Positions 33,901 through 42,171 of a stretch of DNA of 64,000 bases are shown one piece after another; the stretch's first letter is position 1, and every line of letters begins with the position of its first letter. Made by a program: the position numbers and the translations under genes. The notes below the pieces were generated by a model, which searched no databases, was not told the origin of the DNA, and saw only the letters and a list, made by a program, of their open reading frames with translations. The stretch covers positions 48,782 to 112,781 of the forward strand of contig CALWGC010000007.1 of the NCBI GenBank assembly GCA_944378105.1, given 5' to 3'. The DNA comes from an uncultured Clostridia bacterium. GTDB lineage: Bacteria > Bacillota > Clostridia > Lachnospirales > Anaerotignaceae.

Positions 33901-35298
33901 CTAGACCTCTGCGCCAAGTCCTTGCTTCTTCCAGGAGCGAAATTCCCCTATGGCCAGAGCCGCCGCCACCAAAAACACCACCACATCGGCCATCGGCGCC
34001 GCCCATAAAGCCCCGTCCATTCCAAACCGGGCCGATAACAAAAATGCCGCCGGAATCAGCACCACTGCCTGCCGCACCACCGGGATGCAGAGGGCCTTTT
34101 GCGGCTTTCCAATCCCCTGCAAAAACGAGGCCGTCACCATATGCAATCCATAGAGGAAAAAGGCCGCCATATAAATCCGAAACACATAGGCTGCACAATC
34201 CAAATACAGAGGCTCATCCGATACAAAAAGCGCCGCAATCCATCTTCCCCCAAACTGATACACCAAAAACCAGGCCACCGAAATCGTCAGCCCAATCTTC
34301 ACCGCCCAGCCATAGGTCTGTCTCACCCGGTCATATTGTTTTGCCCCAAAGTTATACCCATGGATGGGCTGGGTAGCAGAAGAGACGCCCACAAACATGG
34401 AATGGGCAATTTGATAGACCTTCATCATCATGCCATAAACCGAGAGAGCAATGTCGCCGCCATAGACCGTCTGGGCCCCATAGCGGCTCATGAAATTGTT
34501 CATGGTGATTTGTACCAAAGCCGTCAAAAGTTGGGTACAGAGGCTTGGAATGCCCAAAGAGAGGATGCGTAGCGTCAAGGCCCGCGTCGGCCGCAGCGCC
34601 GCTTTGCGCACCCGTACCGTTTTTGGCTTTTTCCAATACCAAAAACAGCCAATCCCCGTCACCGCCTGGCCCAGCACCGTGGCAAATCCGGCCCCAAAAA
34701 CGCCCCAATGGCACAAGAAGATAAACACCGGGTCCAACACCAAATTGATGGCACAGCCCACCATCATACATTTCATGGTATACTGTGGCGTGCCGTCGGC
34801 CCGAATCATCGCCGTGAGGGCAGAGCTAAACATCAAAAAAGGAAGCCCAAAGGCAATGGTGCGTAAATAGACCAAAGAGTCACGAAAGGCCGTCTCTGTG
34901 GCCCCAAACAGCCGCACAATCTGTGGCGCAAAGAAAAAGGAAAGAACGGCTATGCCAAACCCAAACAGCACCAAAAGCGTCATGGTGTGGCTCACGATCC
35001 GCTCTGCCGTCTCCTGGTCTTTTCGCCCCAAAAACAGACTGACATTGGCCGCACAACCATCCCCCAGTAAAAGCGCCAGGGCGATGGCCAATATGGTCAT
35101 GGGAAAGGCCACATTGGTGGCGGCCATGCCGGCGATGCCCACCCCCTGCCCCACAAAAATCTGGTCCACAATGTTATAAAGATAATTGACCATCAGCGTC
35201 AGGGATGTGGGAATGGCATACCGGCCAATGAGGTGCAAAATGGGCTCCGTTCCCAAGGGATTTGTGTTTGGTTGTTGTTGGTTGTCTTTGGCTAACAT
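33901..35298 (-). CDS. MATE-family efflux transporter
   Basis: 465-residue antiporter of the DinF/NorM-type MATE family with about 12 membrane helices. Family landmarks are the first half with NYLYNIVDQIFVGQGVGIAGMAATNVAFP, the LLGDGCAANVSLFLGRKD loop, and the second half with QITMNNFMSRYGAQTVYGG and SSATQPIHGYNFGAKQYDRVR. It probably exports a cationic or aromatic compound using Na+ or H+. The leader carries an FMN-riboswitch variant, which suggests the substrate is a flavin or flavin breakdown product. AAAGGAGTATCTTC precedes ATG 35298. Confidence 0.92.
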   Translation of the reverse strand: MLAKDNQQQPNTNPLGTEPILHLIGRYAIPTSLTLMVNYLYNIVDQIFVGQGVGIAGMAATNVAFPMTILAIALALLLGDGCAANVSLFLGRKDQETAERIVSHTMTLLVLFGFGIAVLSFFFAPQIVRLFGATETAFRDSLVYLRTIAFGLPFLMFSSALTAMIRADGTPQYTMKCMMVGCAINLVLDPVFIFLCHWGVFGAGFATVLGQAVTGIGCFWYWKKPKTVRVRKAALRPTRALTLRILSLGIPSLCTQLLTALVQITMNNFMSRYGAQTVYGGDIALSVYGMMMKVYQIAHSMFVGVSSATQPIHGYNFGAKQYDRVRQTYGWAVKIGLTISVAWFLVYQFGGRWIAALFVSDEPLYLDCAAYVFRIYMAAFFLYGLHMVTASFLQGIGKPQKALCIPVVRQAVVLIPAAFLLSARFGMDGALWAAPMADVVVFLVAAALAIGEFRSWKKQGLGAEV

Positions 35299-35334
35299 GA
35301 AGATACTCCTTTCTGCGCTTGCCCCATTTGTGAC

Positions 35335-35377
35335 ACAAAAAAAGCCATAAACCCATCTGCATTGGGCTTATGGCTTT
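35335..35377 (-). terminator. Terminator in the MATE leader (riboswitch expression platform)
   Basis: Minus-strand AAAGCCATAAGCCCA and TGGGTTTATGGCTTT form a near-perfect 15-bp stem followed by a run of T. It lies between the FMN-type aptamer and the MATE start codon, so ligand binding could decide whether transcription continues. A competing pairing, GGAGAA...TTGTTTTCTCC, involves the aptamer's closing stem. Confidence 0.85.
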
Positions 35378-35439
35378 CGTTTGAAAGTGGATTTGACAAA
35401 CGGAGAAAACAACACCGCCCAAAGAGGGTTCGATGCTTG

Positions 35440-35549
35440 TTTTCTTCTCCCGTCCAGACCATCTGTTGGCTTCGGATTATCCACCGAATTAGCAAAAATG
35501 CTCGCGGGCTTTACCGCCAGTAGAGATATTTCTCATTTCCGAAGAAAAA
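35440..35549 (-). promoter_or_regulatory. FMN-riboswitch-like aptamer, variant class
   Basis: On the minus strand the FMN (RFN) element is clear: closing stem TTTTCTTC/GAAGAAAA, then CTGGCGGTAAAGCCCGCGAG, ATTCGGTGGA...TCCGAAGCC, AACAG and GTCTGGACGGGAGAAG. Several bases that are nearly invariant in true FMN riboswitches differ: the GGGGCAGGGTG segment reads GGAAATGAG, CCGGCGG reads CTGGCGG, CCGACAGT reads CCAACAGA, and CTGGATGGG reads CTGGACGGG. Such changes, next to a transporter gene, match the rare variants described in Clostridioides difficile that no longer bind FMN. Confidence 0.88.
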
Positions 35550-35624
35550 CAGCAGCAATGATAACATTTCTTTGATTATACCCCTCTTTTTTTTCCTCCG
35601 TCAAGCGGCCTAAAATCGAAGCAC

Positions 35625-35818
35625 AAAAAAAGGCTGTCGATTTGGCGCAGCTTCCTAAGAAAACAAACATGGCTGCAATCTTTTCATACAAAAGATTGCA
35701 GCCATTTTATTTTGCTGAGGTTGTTTTCTTCCGAAGACTGCTATCGCAATTTCCAAGAAGAAAAGAAAAACAAAACAATGTTTTCTTCTTGGGAAATCGC
35801 TTTCCTCGACAGCCTTTT
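35625..35818 (-). repeat. Dispersed repeat family 1, copy A, acting as yqeY terminator
   Basis: An outer stem (AAAAAAAGGCTGTCGA at 35625-35640 with TCGACAGCCTTTT at 35806-35818) encloses three inner hairpins. The largest is ATGGCTGCAATCTTTT...AAAAGATTGCAGCCAT; a second is ATTTCCAAGAAGAAAA with TTTTCTTCTTGGGAAAT. The block GCAGCTTCCTAAGAAAAC to GATTGCAGCCATTTTATTTT is almost identical to copy B at 42054. Read on the minus strand, it ends in a T-run just after yqeY. Confidence 0.8.
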
Positions 35819-35828
35819 GCTGTTATCC

Positions 35829-36272
35829 TTAGCCCAGCATCTGTTTAACCAGCGTGCTGACCACTTTGTTGTCGGCGCGGCCTTTCACCTTTGGTGTAAT
35901 GGCGCCCATGACTTTGCCCATGTCTTTCATGGTGGTGGCTCCCACTTCTTGGATGGTTCGCTCCACAATCTGCTTGATTTCTTCTTCGCTCAACTGTGCA
36001 GGCAAATATCCCAGCAGTACTTCGATTTCTTTTTGCAAGTCTGCCAATAAATCTGCGCGGCCACTTTTTTCATAATCAGGCACAGCGTCCCGGCGTTTTT
36101 TCAGTTCTCTTGCGATCACATCCAATACGCCTTCATCGTCCAACTCCACCTGTTTATCCTTTTCGATTTGAAGCACGCCACTTCGTACCAGTTGGATGGT
36201 GTTTTTGCGCACCACGTCTTTTTCCTTCATGGCTGCTTTCATATCCTGTAAAAGCGTTTCTTTCAAAGACAT
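35829..36272 (-). CDS. yqeY: GatB/YqeY domain protein
   Basis: 147-residue YqeY protein. It resembles the tail domain of GatB/GatE that contacts tRNA; its exact function is unsettled. It begins MSLKETLLQDMKAAMKEKD and contains VIARELKKRRDAVPDYEKSGR, QKEIEVLLGYLPAQLSEEEI and the C-terminal MGAITPKVKGRADNKVVSTLVKQML. It follows rpsU by 24 bp, the standard rpsU-yqeY operon. Confidence 0.95.
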   Translation of the reverse strand: MSLKETLLQDMKAAMKEKDVVRKNTIQLVRSGVLQIEKDKQVELDDEGVLDVIARELKKRRDAVPDYEKSGRADLLADLQKEIEVLLGYLPAQLSEEEIKQIVERTIQEVGATTMKDMGKVMGAITPKVKGRADNKVVSTLVKQMLG

Positions 36273-36296
36273 AGAAAAGACTTCCTTTTTCTCGGA

Positions 36297-36473
36297 TTAT
36301 TTAAACTTACGCTTTCTTGCAGCTTCCGATTTCTTTTTCCGTTTTACGCTAGGTTTGTCGTAATGTTCTCTTTTACGTACTTCACCCATAATACCATCTC
36401 TGGCACAATTTCTCTTAAAACGACGAAGAGCGCTATCTAAGGATTCATTCTCTTTCACTTTAACCTCTGACAT
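36297..36473 (-). CDS. rpsU: 30S ribosomal protein S21
   Basis: 58-residue basic protein starting [20 protein letters not shown] and ending AARKRKFK, matching S21 over its full length. GGGAGGGAAATTC precedes the start codon. It heads the rpsU-yqeY operon under a good promoter at 36550-36578. Confidence 0.97.
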   Translation of the reverse strand: MSEVKVKENESLDSALRRFKRNCARDGIMGEVRKREHYDKPSVKRKKKSEAARKRKFK

Positions 36474-36549
36474 GAATTTCCCTCCCTTCGATTGCGAAAT
36501 ACTGTGCCAACAGAAACAGACTCCTATCCCTTATGCCACATACTATAAG

Positions 36550-36578
36550 ATTATACACAGTTTTTTGCTTCTCGTCAA
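36550..36578 (-). promoter_or_regulatory. Promoter for rpsU-yqeY
   Basis: Minus-strand TTGACG and TATAAT with a 17-bp spacer. The -10 box is a perfect consensus. Confidence 0.8.
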
Positions 36579-36609
36579 TACGTCTGCCGCTTTTTTATGG
36601 AAAACTTTT

Positions 36610-38820
36610 TCAGTCAAAGACGGGCTTTAACACCACAAAACTCAGCGGCGGCAACGTCATCGAAACGCTGTAAGCGCAACGGTTTGCGCCTTGGTGCAAA
36701 TTTGGTAACAACCCTTCGTTGCGGCGATTGGTGCCGCCAAATTCTTCCCAGTCACTGTTAAAAATTTCTTGATACGGCACATCTTCCGGCACGCCCAAAA
36801 TGAAATTTTCATAGGGCCGTTCGGTGAAATTGCAGACCACGGCCACCTGCTCTTTGCGGTCATACCCCCGTCTGGCGAAGGAAACAATACTGTGCTCGCT
36901 GTCATCACATTCAATCCATTGAAAACCCCATGGGTCAAAGTCTTTTTCCCAAAAGGCCGGCTCGTTGCGATAGAGGGCATAGAGGGCCTTCATGTAGTTG
37001 TGGAAACGGCGATGGTCCTCGTCTTGGAGCAGATGCCAGTCGATGCTGCGGGCTTCGCTCCATTCGCTGTACTGGGCCAGGTCGTTGCCCATAAAGTTCA
37101 GCTTCTTACCCGGATGGGCATACATATAGCCATAGGCCGTGCGCAAGTTTGCAAACTTCTGCCATCGATCCCCCGGCGCCTTATACATCATAGACCCTTT
37201 CATATGCACCACTTCGTCGTGGGAAAGAACCAAAACATAATTTTCGCTGTAAGCATACATCATGCTGAAGGTCAAGTAGTTATGATGATATTTCCGGTGC
37301 ACCGTTTCTTTTTTCAGGAAACTCAAAAAGTCGTTCATCCAGCCCATGTTCCACTTCAGGCTAAAGCCCAGCCCGTCATGCTTCACATCTCTGGTCACGC
37401 CTTCCCAGCTGGTGCTTTCTTCGGCAATCATCATGGCCCCTGGGCATTGGTTTTGCACCACGGAATTGAGGTGTTTTAAAAACTCCACCGCTTCCAGGTT
37501 TTCTCTGCCGCCATAGCAGTTTGGCAGCCATTCCCCATCTCTTCTACAATAATCCAGATACAGCATCGAGGCCACCGCATCCACCCGCAGCCCGTCAATA
37601 TGGTATTCTTTGAGCCAATAGAGGGCATTGGCAATGAGGAAGTTACGCACTTCGTTGCGGCCATAATTAAAGACATACGTCCCCCATTCCTTGTGCTCTC
37701 CTTGGCGCCAGTCCTGGTGTTCATACAGGGCGCTGCCGTCAAAGCGAGCCAGGCCATGGGCATCTTTTGGGAAATGGGCCGGTACCCAGTCCATAATGAC
37801 CCCAATGTTGTGCCGATGGAGCACATCCACCAATTCCATAAATTCCTTCGGCGTGCCATAACGACTGGTGGGGGCATAATACCCCGTCACCTGATAACCC
37901 CAGCTGCCGTCGAAGGGATATTCTGTGATGGGCAAAATTTCCACATGGGTATAGCCCATCTTGGTCACATAATCGCTTAATTGCTCGCCCAGCTCCCGAT
38001 AGGTCAAAAAACGGTTGTTATCTTCCACCACCCGTTTCCAGGAGCCCAAATGAACCTCATAAATATTCATGGGCCGGTTATACTGATCTTTGGTGGTGCG
38101 AAATGCCATCCACTCTTCATCCTGCCAGTCATAACCGGAAATATCGTACACCACCGAAGCTGTGTCGGGCCGCAGCTGGGCATAAGTACCATAAGGATCG
38201 CTTTTATAAACCACCTGGCCGTTTTGGCCTTTGACGGCAAATTTATATAGATCCATTTCCCTTAGTCCCGGGATAAAGATCTCCCAAATGCCGCTTTCGC
38301 CCAACAGGCGCATCATGCTGCGTCTGGTATCCCACTGGTTGAAATCGCCAATGACACTGACACTTTTGGCATTGGGCGCCCAAACGGCAAAGGCCACCCC
38401 CCACACTCCGTCCATTTCACGCAGGTGTGCGCCCAGCTTTTCATAAATTTCATAATGATTGCCGGCGCCAAACAAATACCGGTCATATTCCGAAACGGTC
38501 GGGGCAAAGGTATATGGATCCGGCGTTTGCCATACATGGCCGTTTCCAAAATCCACCAACAGTTCATAGGGAAAATAATCCGTTTTCCCTGGCAAGATGG
38601 ATTCAAAAAACCCATCCTCGTGGATTTTTTTCACAGGAAACGTCTCTTTGGTTGCTTTGTCCACCACCGAAACCGTCACAGCCCCTGGGATTTGCGCACG
38701 CAGGATGACCTTGGCTTCTTCTTTGTCGCCAATGACATGCATCCCCAGCACACTGTGCGGATCTCCAAATTCGCCCTGCAGCAGTTTCGTAATTTCATCA
38801 ATCCCCAGCGAATGTTTCAT
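36610..38820 (-). CDS. glgB: 1,4-alpha-glucan branching enzyme
   Basis: 736-residue GH13 enzyme that makes the alpha-1,6 branches of glycogen. An N-terminal CBM48 module with LLGESGIWEIFIPG precedes the barrel, which carries YEVHLGSWKR, DWVPAHFPKD, GLRVDAVASMLYLDY (nucleophile Asp), MMIAEESTSWEGVT (acid Glu) and LVLSHDEVVHMKGSM (third carboxylate). A C-terminal all-beta domain follows. ATG 38820 follows AAAGGAGTGTTGCGT. No glgA, glgC or glgP is nearby, so it stands alone here. Confidence 0.96.
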   Translation of the reverse strand: MKHSLGIDEITKLLQGEFGDPHSVLGMHVIGDKEEAKVILRAQIPGAVTVSVVDKATKETFPVKKIHEDGFFESILPGKTDYFPYELLVDFGNGHVWQTPDPYTFAPTVSEYDRYLFGAGNHYEIYEKLGAHLREMDGVWGVAFAVWAPNAKSVSVIGDFNQWDTRRSMMRLLGESGIWEIFIPGLREMDLYKFAVKGQNGQVVYKSDPYGTYAQLRPDTASVVYDISGYDWQDEEWMAFRTTKDQYNRPMNIYEVHLGSWKRVVEDNNRFLTYRELGEQLSDYVTKMGYTHVEILPITEYPFDGSWGYQVTGYYAPTSRYGTPKEFMELVDVLHRHNIGVIMDWVPAHFPKDAHGLARFDGSALYEHQDWRQGEHKEWGTYVFNYGRNEVRNFLIANALYWLKEYHIDGLRVDAVASMLYLDYCRRDGEWLPNCYGGRENLEAVEFLKHLNSVVQNQCPGAMMIAEESTSWEGVTRDVKHDGLGFSLKWNMGWMNDFLSFLKKETVHRKYHHNYLTFSMMYAYSENYVLVLSHDEVVHMKGSMMYKAPGDRWQKFANLRTAYGYMYAHPGKKLNFMGNDLAQYSEWSEARSIDWHLLQDEDHRRFHNYMKALYALYRNEPAFWEKDFDPWGFQWIECDDSEHSIVSFARRGYDRKEQVAVVCNFTERPYENFILGVPEDVPYQEIFNSDWEEFGGTNRRNEGLLPNLHQGANRCAYSVSMTLPPLSFVVLKPVFD

Positions 38821-38844
38821 ACGCAACACTCCTTTGGTTGTTTT

Positions 38845-40128
38845 TTATTTTTGGCAGGCGGCAAAGGCCTGTTCAAAGTCGTCGATCAAATCCTGCACGT
38901 GTTCAATACCCACCGAGAAGCGGATCATATCGGCCGAAACGCCGCAGGCCACCAATTCTTCATCGCTCAGCTGGCGATGGGTGGTACTGGCTGGCTGCAA
39001 AACACAGCTACGCACGTCGGCCACATGGGTCACCAGTGCCACCAGTTTGAGGCTATTGATAAATTTCCGTCCCGCATCACGGCCACCTTTGACACCAAAG
39101 GTCAAGACACCGCTTTTGCCCTTGGGCAAATATTTTTGAGCCACGTCATAGTATTTGCTGCTTTTTAAGCCTGGGTAGTTGACCCAAGCACACATGGGGT
39201 GATTTTCCAAATATTCTGCCATTTTCATGGCGTTTTCGCTGTGACGTTCCATACGAAGTGGCAGTGTTTCCAACCCCAGGTTCATCAAATAAGAGTTAAA
39301 AGGCGCTGGCGTAAAGCCAAAGTTACGCATCATCTGGGCTCTGGCTTTGACCATATAGCCATTTTTCCCAAAATCATGGAAATAACGCACGCCGTGATAG
39401 CTTTCGTCTGGTTCGGTCATGCAAGGGAACTTGCCGTTATCCCAGTTAAAGTTACCGCCGTCAATCAAAATGCCGCCCAAGGCCTGGGCATGGCCGTCGA
39501 TGTATTTGGAAGTGGAGTAAACCACAATGTTGGCCCCCAGTTCCAGCGGTTTACAAAGCGCCGCCGTGGCAAAGGTGTTGTCCACAATAAAGGGCACTTC
39601 CAGTTCTTTGGCCACTGCCGCAAATTTTTCAAAATCAATGACATTGACCAAAGGATTGCCAATGGTTTCGCCAAAAATGGCTTTGGTGTTTGGCTTGGCC
39701 AAGGCCAGGATTTCTTCCTTTGGTGCATCGGGATCGAAGAAAATGACTTCAATGCCCAAGTCTTTGAAGGTGGTGGAAAAGAGCGTAAAGCTTCCGCCAT
39801 AGATGGTGCTGGAAGAAAGGATGCTGTCTCCTGCCTTTGCAATGTTCAGTACAGCCAACACCGTAGCCCCCATGCCAGAAGATGTGGCCAGCGCCCCCAC
39901 GCCGCCTTCCATCATCGCCATTTTCTTTTCAAAGGCATCGGTGGTTGGGTTCCCCAGACGGGTATACATGAAGGTATCTTGTTCCAGGTCAAAGACCTTT
40001 GCAAGTTCTTCACAGGTATCATAACGATACGTGGTGCTTTGCACAATGGGCAGCACCCTTGGTTCGGCATTGCCGGGCCAGTAAGCGCCCTGCACGGCCT
40101 GGGTTTCAATGTTCCAGTTGTCTTTCAT
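38845..40128 (-). CDS. metY: O-acetylhomoserine sulfhydrylase (aminocarboxypropyltransferase)
   Basis: 427-residue PLP enzyme of the Cys/Met metabolism family. It begins NIETQAVQGAYWPGNAEPRVLPIVQSTTY and has TRLGNPTTDAFEKKMA, SSSTIYGGSFTLFSTT, GETIGNPLVNVID, VDNTFATAALCKP and the Schiff-base Lys in YSTSKYIDGHAQALGG. The length (427) and the internal insertions fit O-acetylhomoserine sulfhydrylase, which makes homocysteine or methionine from O-acetylhomoserine. A methionine gamma-lyase role cannot be excluded. No S-box or other riboswitch is visible upstream. Confidence 0.88.
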   Translation of the reverse strand: MKDNWNIETQAVQGAYWPGNAEPRVLPIVQSTTYRYDTCEELAKVFDLEQDTFMYTRLGNPTTDAFEKKMAMMEGGVGALATSSGMGATVLAVLNIAKAGDSILSSSTIYGGSFTLFSTTFKDLGIEVIFFDPDAPKEEILALAKPNTKAIFGETIGNPLVNVIDFEKFAAVAKELEVPFIVDNTFATAALCKPLELGANIVVYSTSKYIDGHAQALGGILIDGGNFNWDNGKFPCMTEPDESYHGVRYFHDFGKNGYMVKARAQMMRNFGFTPAPFNSYLMNLGLETLPLRMERHSENAMKMAEYLENHPMCAWVNYPGLKSSKYYDVAQKYLPKGKSGVLTFGVKGGRDAGRKFINSLKLVALVTHVADVRSCVLQPASTTHRQLSDEELVACGVSADMIRFSVGIEHVQDLIDDFEQAFAACQK

Positions 40129-40199
40129 TCTTCTAACCCCCCTAAAAAATTAAATTCAATTTCAGTATACTTGATTCCTGCCTGTTTTTCCAGCTTTTC

Positions 40200-40228
40200 T
40201 TGCAATCAGTGAAATTTTCTGTTACGCT
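40200..40228 (+). promoter_or_regulatory. Promoter for the pepF gene
   Basis: TTGCAA and TACGCT boxes with a 17-bp spacer, 32 bp before the start codon. Confidence 0.5.
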
Positions 40229-40260
40229 GTAACCCAAAGAACAAAGGAGGTCGATTTGTC

Positions 40261-42024
40261 ATGCAAACCACTTGGGATTTAACGCCCCTCTATCCATCCA
40301 TCGAAAGCGAGGCATTTTTGGCCGATCTCTCGGCCGTTCAAAGCTCCATCCAAGAAATGACCGCTTGGAGCCGCACATCCTTTCAAGGCCCCGATCCCAC
40401 TACAGATTTGTGCACTTATCTTACTTTTTGTAAAGAAACCGGCAGCCGCTTTTTCCGTTTGAAAAGCTATTGCAATTTGCTGTTAAGCACCGACGGCCTG
40501 GCGACTGCCCCTGGCGCAGCTTTAGAGAAGCTGGAGCAGCTGGAAGCCCTGTTTGCCCCCATCGATACGGCGGCCAAGGCCTTTTTGGCCACCGTCCCCG
40601 ATTTGGACGGCCTTTGTAAAAACCAACCGCTGCTTTTGGAGCACCGTTTTTTCCTCTCCCAGCTGCAAGAAGAAGGCCGCCATCTGCTCTCCTCCCAGGA
40701 AGAAACCCTCTATGCCACCCTCCGCTCCACCGGCGTGCTTTCTTTCGTGAAACTTTGGGAAAACACCACCGCCGCCCTGGAACCGGTGGTAAACGGCAAA
40801 GCACTGCCTTTGGCCGAGGTACGCAATCTGGCCTATCATCCCGACGGTGCTTTGCGAAAGGCTGCTTACGAAGCAGAAATCGCCGCCTTGCAAACGGCCG
40901 CCCTTTCCTCTGCCGCCGCTCTCAATGCCATCAAAGGCGAAACCATCACCCTTTGCCATTTGCGCCGGTATGAGTCGCCCTTAGCCATGACGCTTATCCA
41001 ATCCCGTCTGGATGGGGAAGTACTTTCGGCCATGCGTCAGGCCATGGCCTCTGCCCGTCCGGCCTTTCGCCGCTATTTCAAAGCCAAATCCAAGGCCTTG
41101 GGAAACAAAGGCGCTCTGCCTTTTTGGGACTTATTTGCGCCAATTGGCGAAGAAAACCAGACCTTCCCCTATGCCGAAGCCCAAGACTATGTGGTGAAAC
41201 AATTTTCCACCTTTTCCAAAGCATTGGGCGACTATGCCCGCTATGCCTTTGACCACCGCTGGGTGGATGCACTACCCAAAAAAGGCAAACGGGGCGGGGC
41301 TTTTTGCGAAAATCTGCACCCCATTGGCGAAAGCCGGGTGTTGACCAATTTTTCCGGCACCTTTAACGACGTGCTGACGTTGGCCCACGAATTGGGCCAC
41401 GGCTATCACGGTGCCTGCCTGAAAGAGGAGTCCTTCTTAAACAGCGATTACCCCATGCCCATTGCCGAAACGGCGTCCACCTTCTGCGAAATCTTAGTCA
41501 AACAAGCGGCCCTTGCCACGGCCACCCCGGCCCAGGCCCTTTCCATTTTGGAAAGCGACGTATCGGACATGGCCCAAATTTTGGTGGACATCGATAGCCG
41601 CTTCTTGTTTGAAGACGGCGTCTTTCGGGCACGGAAAAACGGGCCTTTGTCCGTGGAACAGCTGAACGATTTGATGCTTTCAGCCCAAAAGGAAACCTAT
41701 GGCGATGGACTTTCCACCTATCACCCACTGATGTGGGTGGTGAAACCCCATTATTACGACGCCGATTATCATTACTATAATTTCCCCTATGCCTATGGCC
41801 TTCTCTTTGCCCAGGGGCTCTACGGCCTCTATCAGCAAGAGAAAGAGGCGTTTCCAGACCGCTATCGCGCCATGCTCTCCCTCACCGGCAAAGCCAACTT
41901 AAAAGACGTGGCCGCCTCCATGGGCATCGATATCACAAAGCCAGATTTTTGGCATCTGTCCGTCTCCCAGTGTCTCCAGACGGTGGAACAGTGCACCAAG
42001 GCTTTGGAAGCGTATCAGAAATAA
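40261..42024 (+). CDS. pepF: M3-family oligoendopeptidase
   Basis: 587-residue cytoplasmic metallopeptidase of the thimet/PepF family that cuts short peptides. The zinc motif HELGHGYH sits near residue 377 (DVLTLAHELGHGYHGACL). The third ligand Glu follows in MPIAETASTFCEILV. The N-terminal helical domain and the C-terminal HYYNFPYAYGLLFAQGLYGLY are typical of the PepF branch. AAAGGAGGTCGATTTGTC precedes the ATG. It ends 12 bp before a complex repeat/terminator shared with the convergent AGCS gene. Confidence 0.93.
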   Translation: MQTTWDLTPLYPSIESEAFLADLSAVQSSIQEMTAWSRTSFQGPDPTTDLCTYLTFCKETGSRFFRLKSYCNLLLSTDGLATAPGAALEKLEQLEALFAPIDTAAKAFLATVPDLDGLCKNQPLLLEHRFFLSQLQEEGRHLLSSQEETLYATLRSTGVLSFVKLWENTTAALEPVVNGKALPLAEVRNLAYHPDGALRKAAYEAEIAALQTAALSSAAALNAIKGETITLCHLRRYESPLAMTLIQSRLDGEVLSAMRQAMASARPAFRRYFKAKSKALGNKGALPFWDLFAPIGEENQTFPYAEAQDYVVKQFSTFSKALGDYARYAFDHRWVDALPKKGKRGGAFCENLHPIGESRVLTNFSGTFNDVLTLAHELGHGYHGACLKEESFLNSDYPMPIAETASTFCEILVKQAALATATPAQALSILESDVSDMAQILVDIDSRFLFEDGVFRARKNGPLSVEQLNDLMLSAQKETYGDGLSTYHPLMWVVKPHYYDADYHYYNFPYAYGLLFAQGLYGLYQQEKEAFPDRYRAMLSLTGKANLKDVAASMGIDITKPDFWHLSVSQCLQTVEQCTKALEAYQK

Positions 42025-42035
42025 TGTTTGACAAC

Positions 42036-42170
42036 AAAAAAAGCGCCCGTTTGGGCGCAGTTTCCTAAGAAAACAAAGATGGCTGCAATCCTTACATCCA
42101 AAGGATTGCAGCCATTTTATTTTTACTAAAGTTCTTTTCTTCTTGGAAAACCACTTTTCTGGCGCTTTTT
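42036..42170. repeat. Dispersed repeat family 1, copy B, between convergent genes
   Basis: The outer stem AAAAAAAGCGCC (42036) / GGCGCTTTTT (42161-42170) encloses a small GCGCCCGTTTGGGCGC hairpin and the shared core: TTTCCTAAGAAAACAAAG, then ATGGCTGCAATCCTT...AAGGATTGCAGCCAT, then TTTTATTTTTACTAAAG and TCTTCTTGGAAA. The core is nearly identical to copy A (35644-35720). T-runs at both ends let it terminate pepF and the AGCS gene alike. Confidence 0.8.
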
Positions 42171-42171
42171 C

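Noticed and set aside
40129..40260. S-box (SAM) riboswitch upstream of metY
   Set aside because: The 130-bp gap lacks the S-box core and any terminator; only weak promoter-like boxes are seen.
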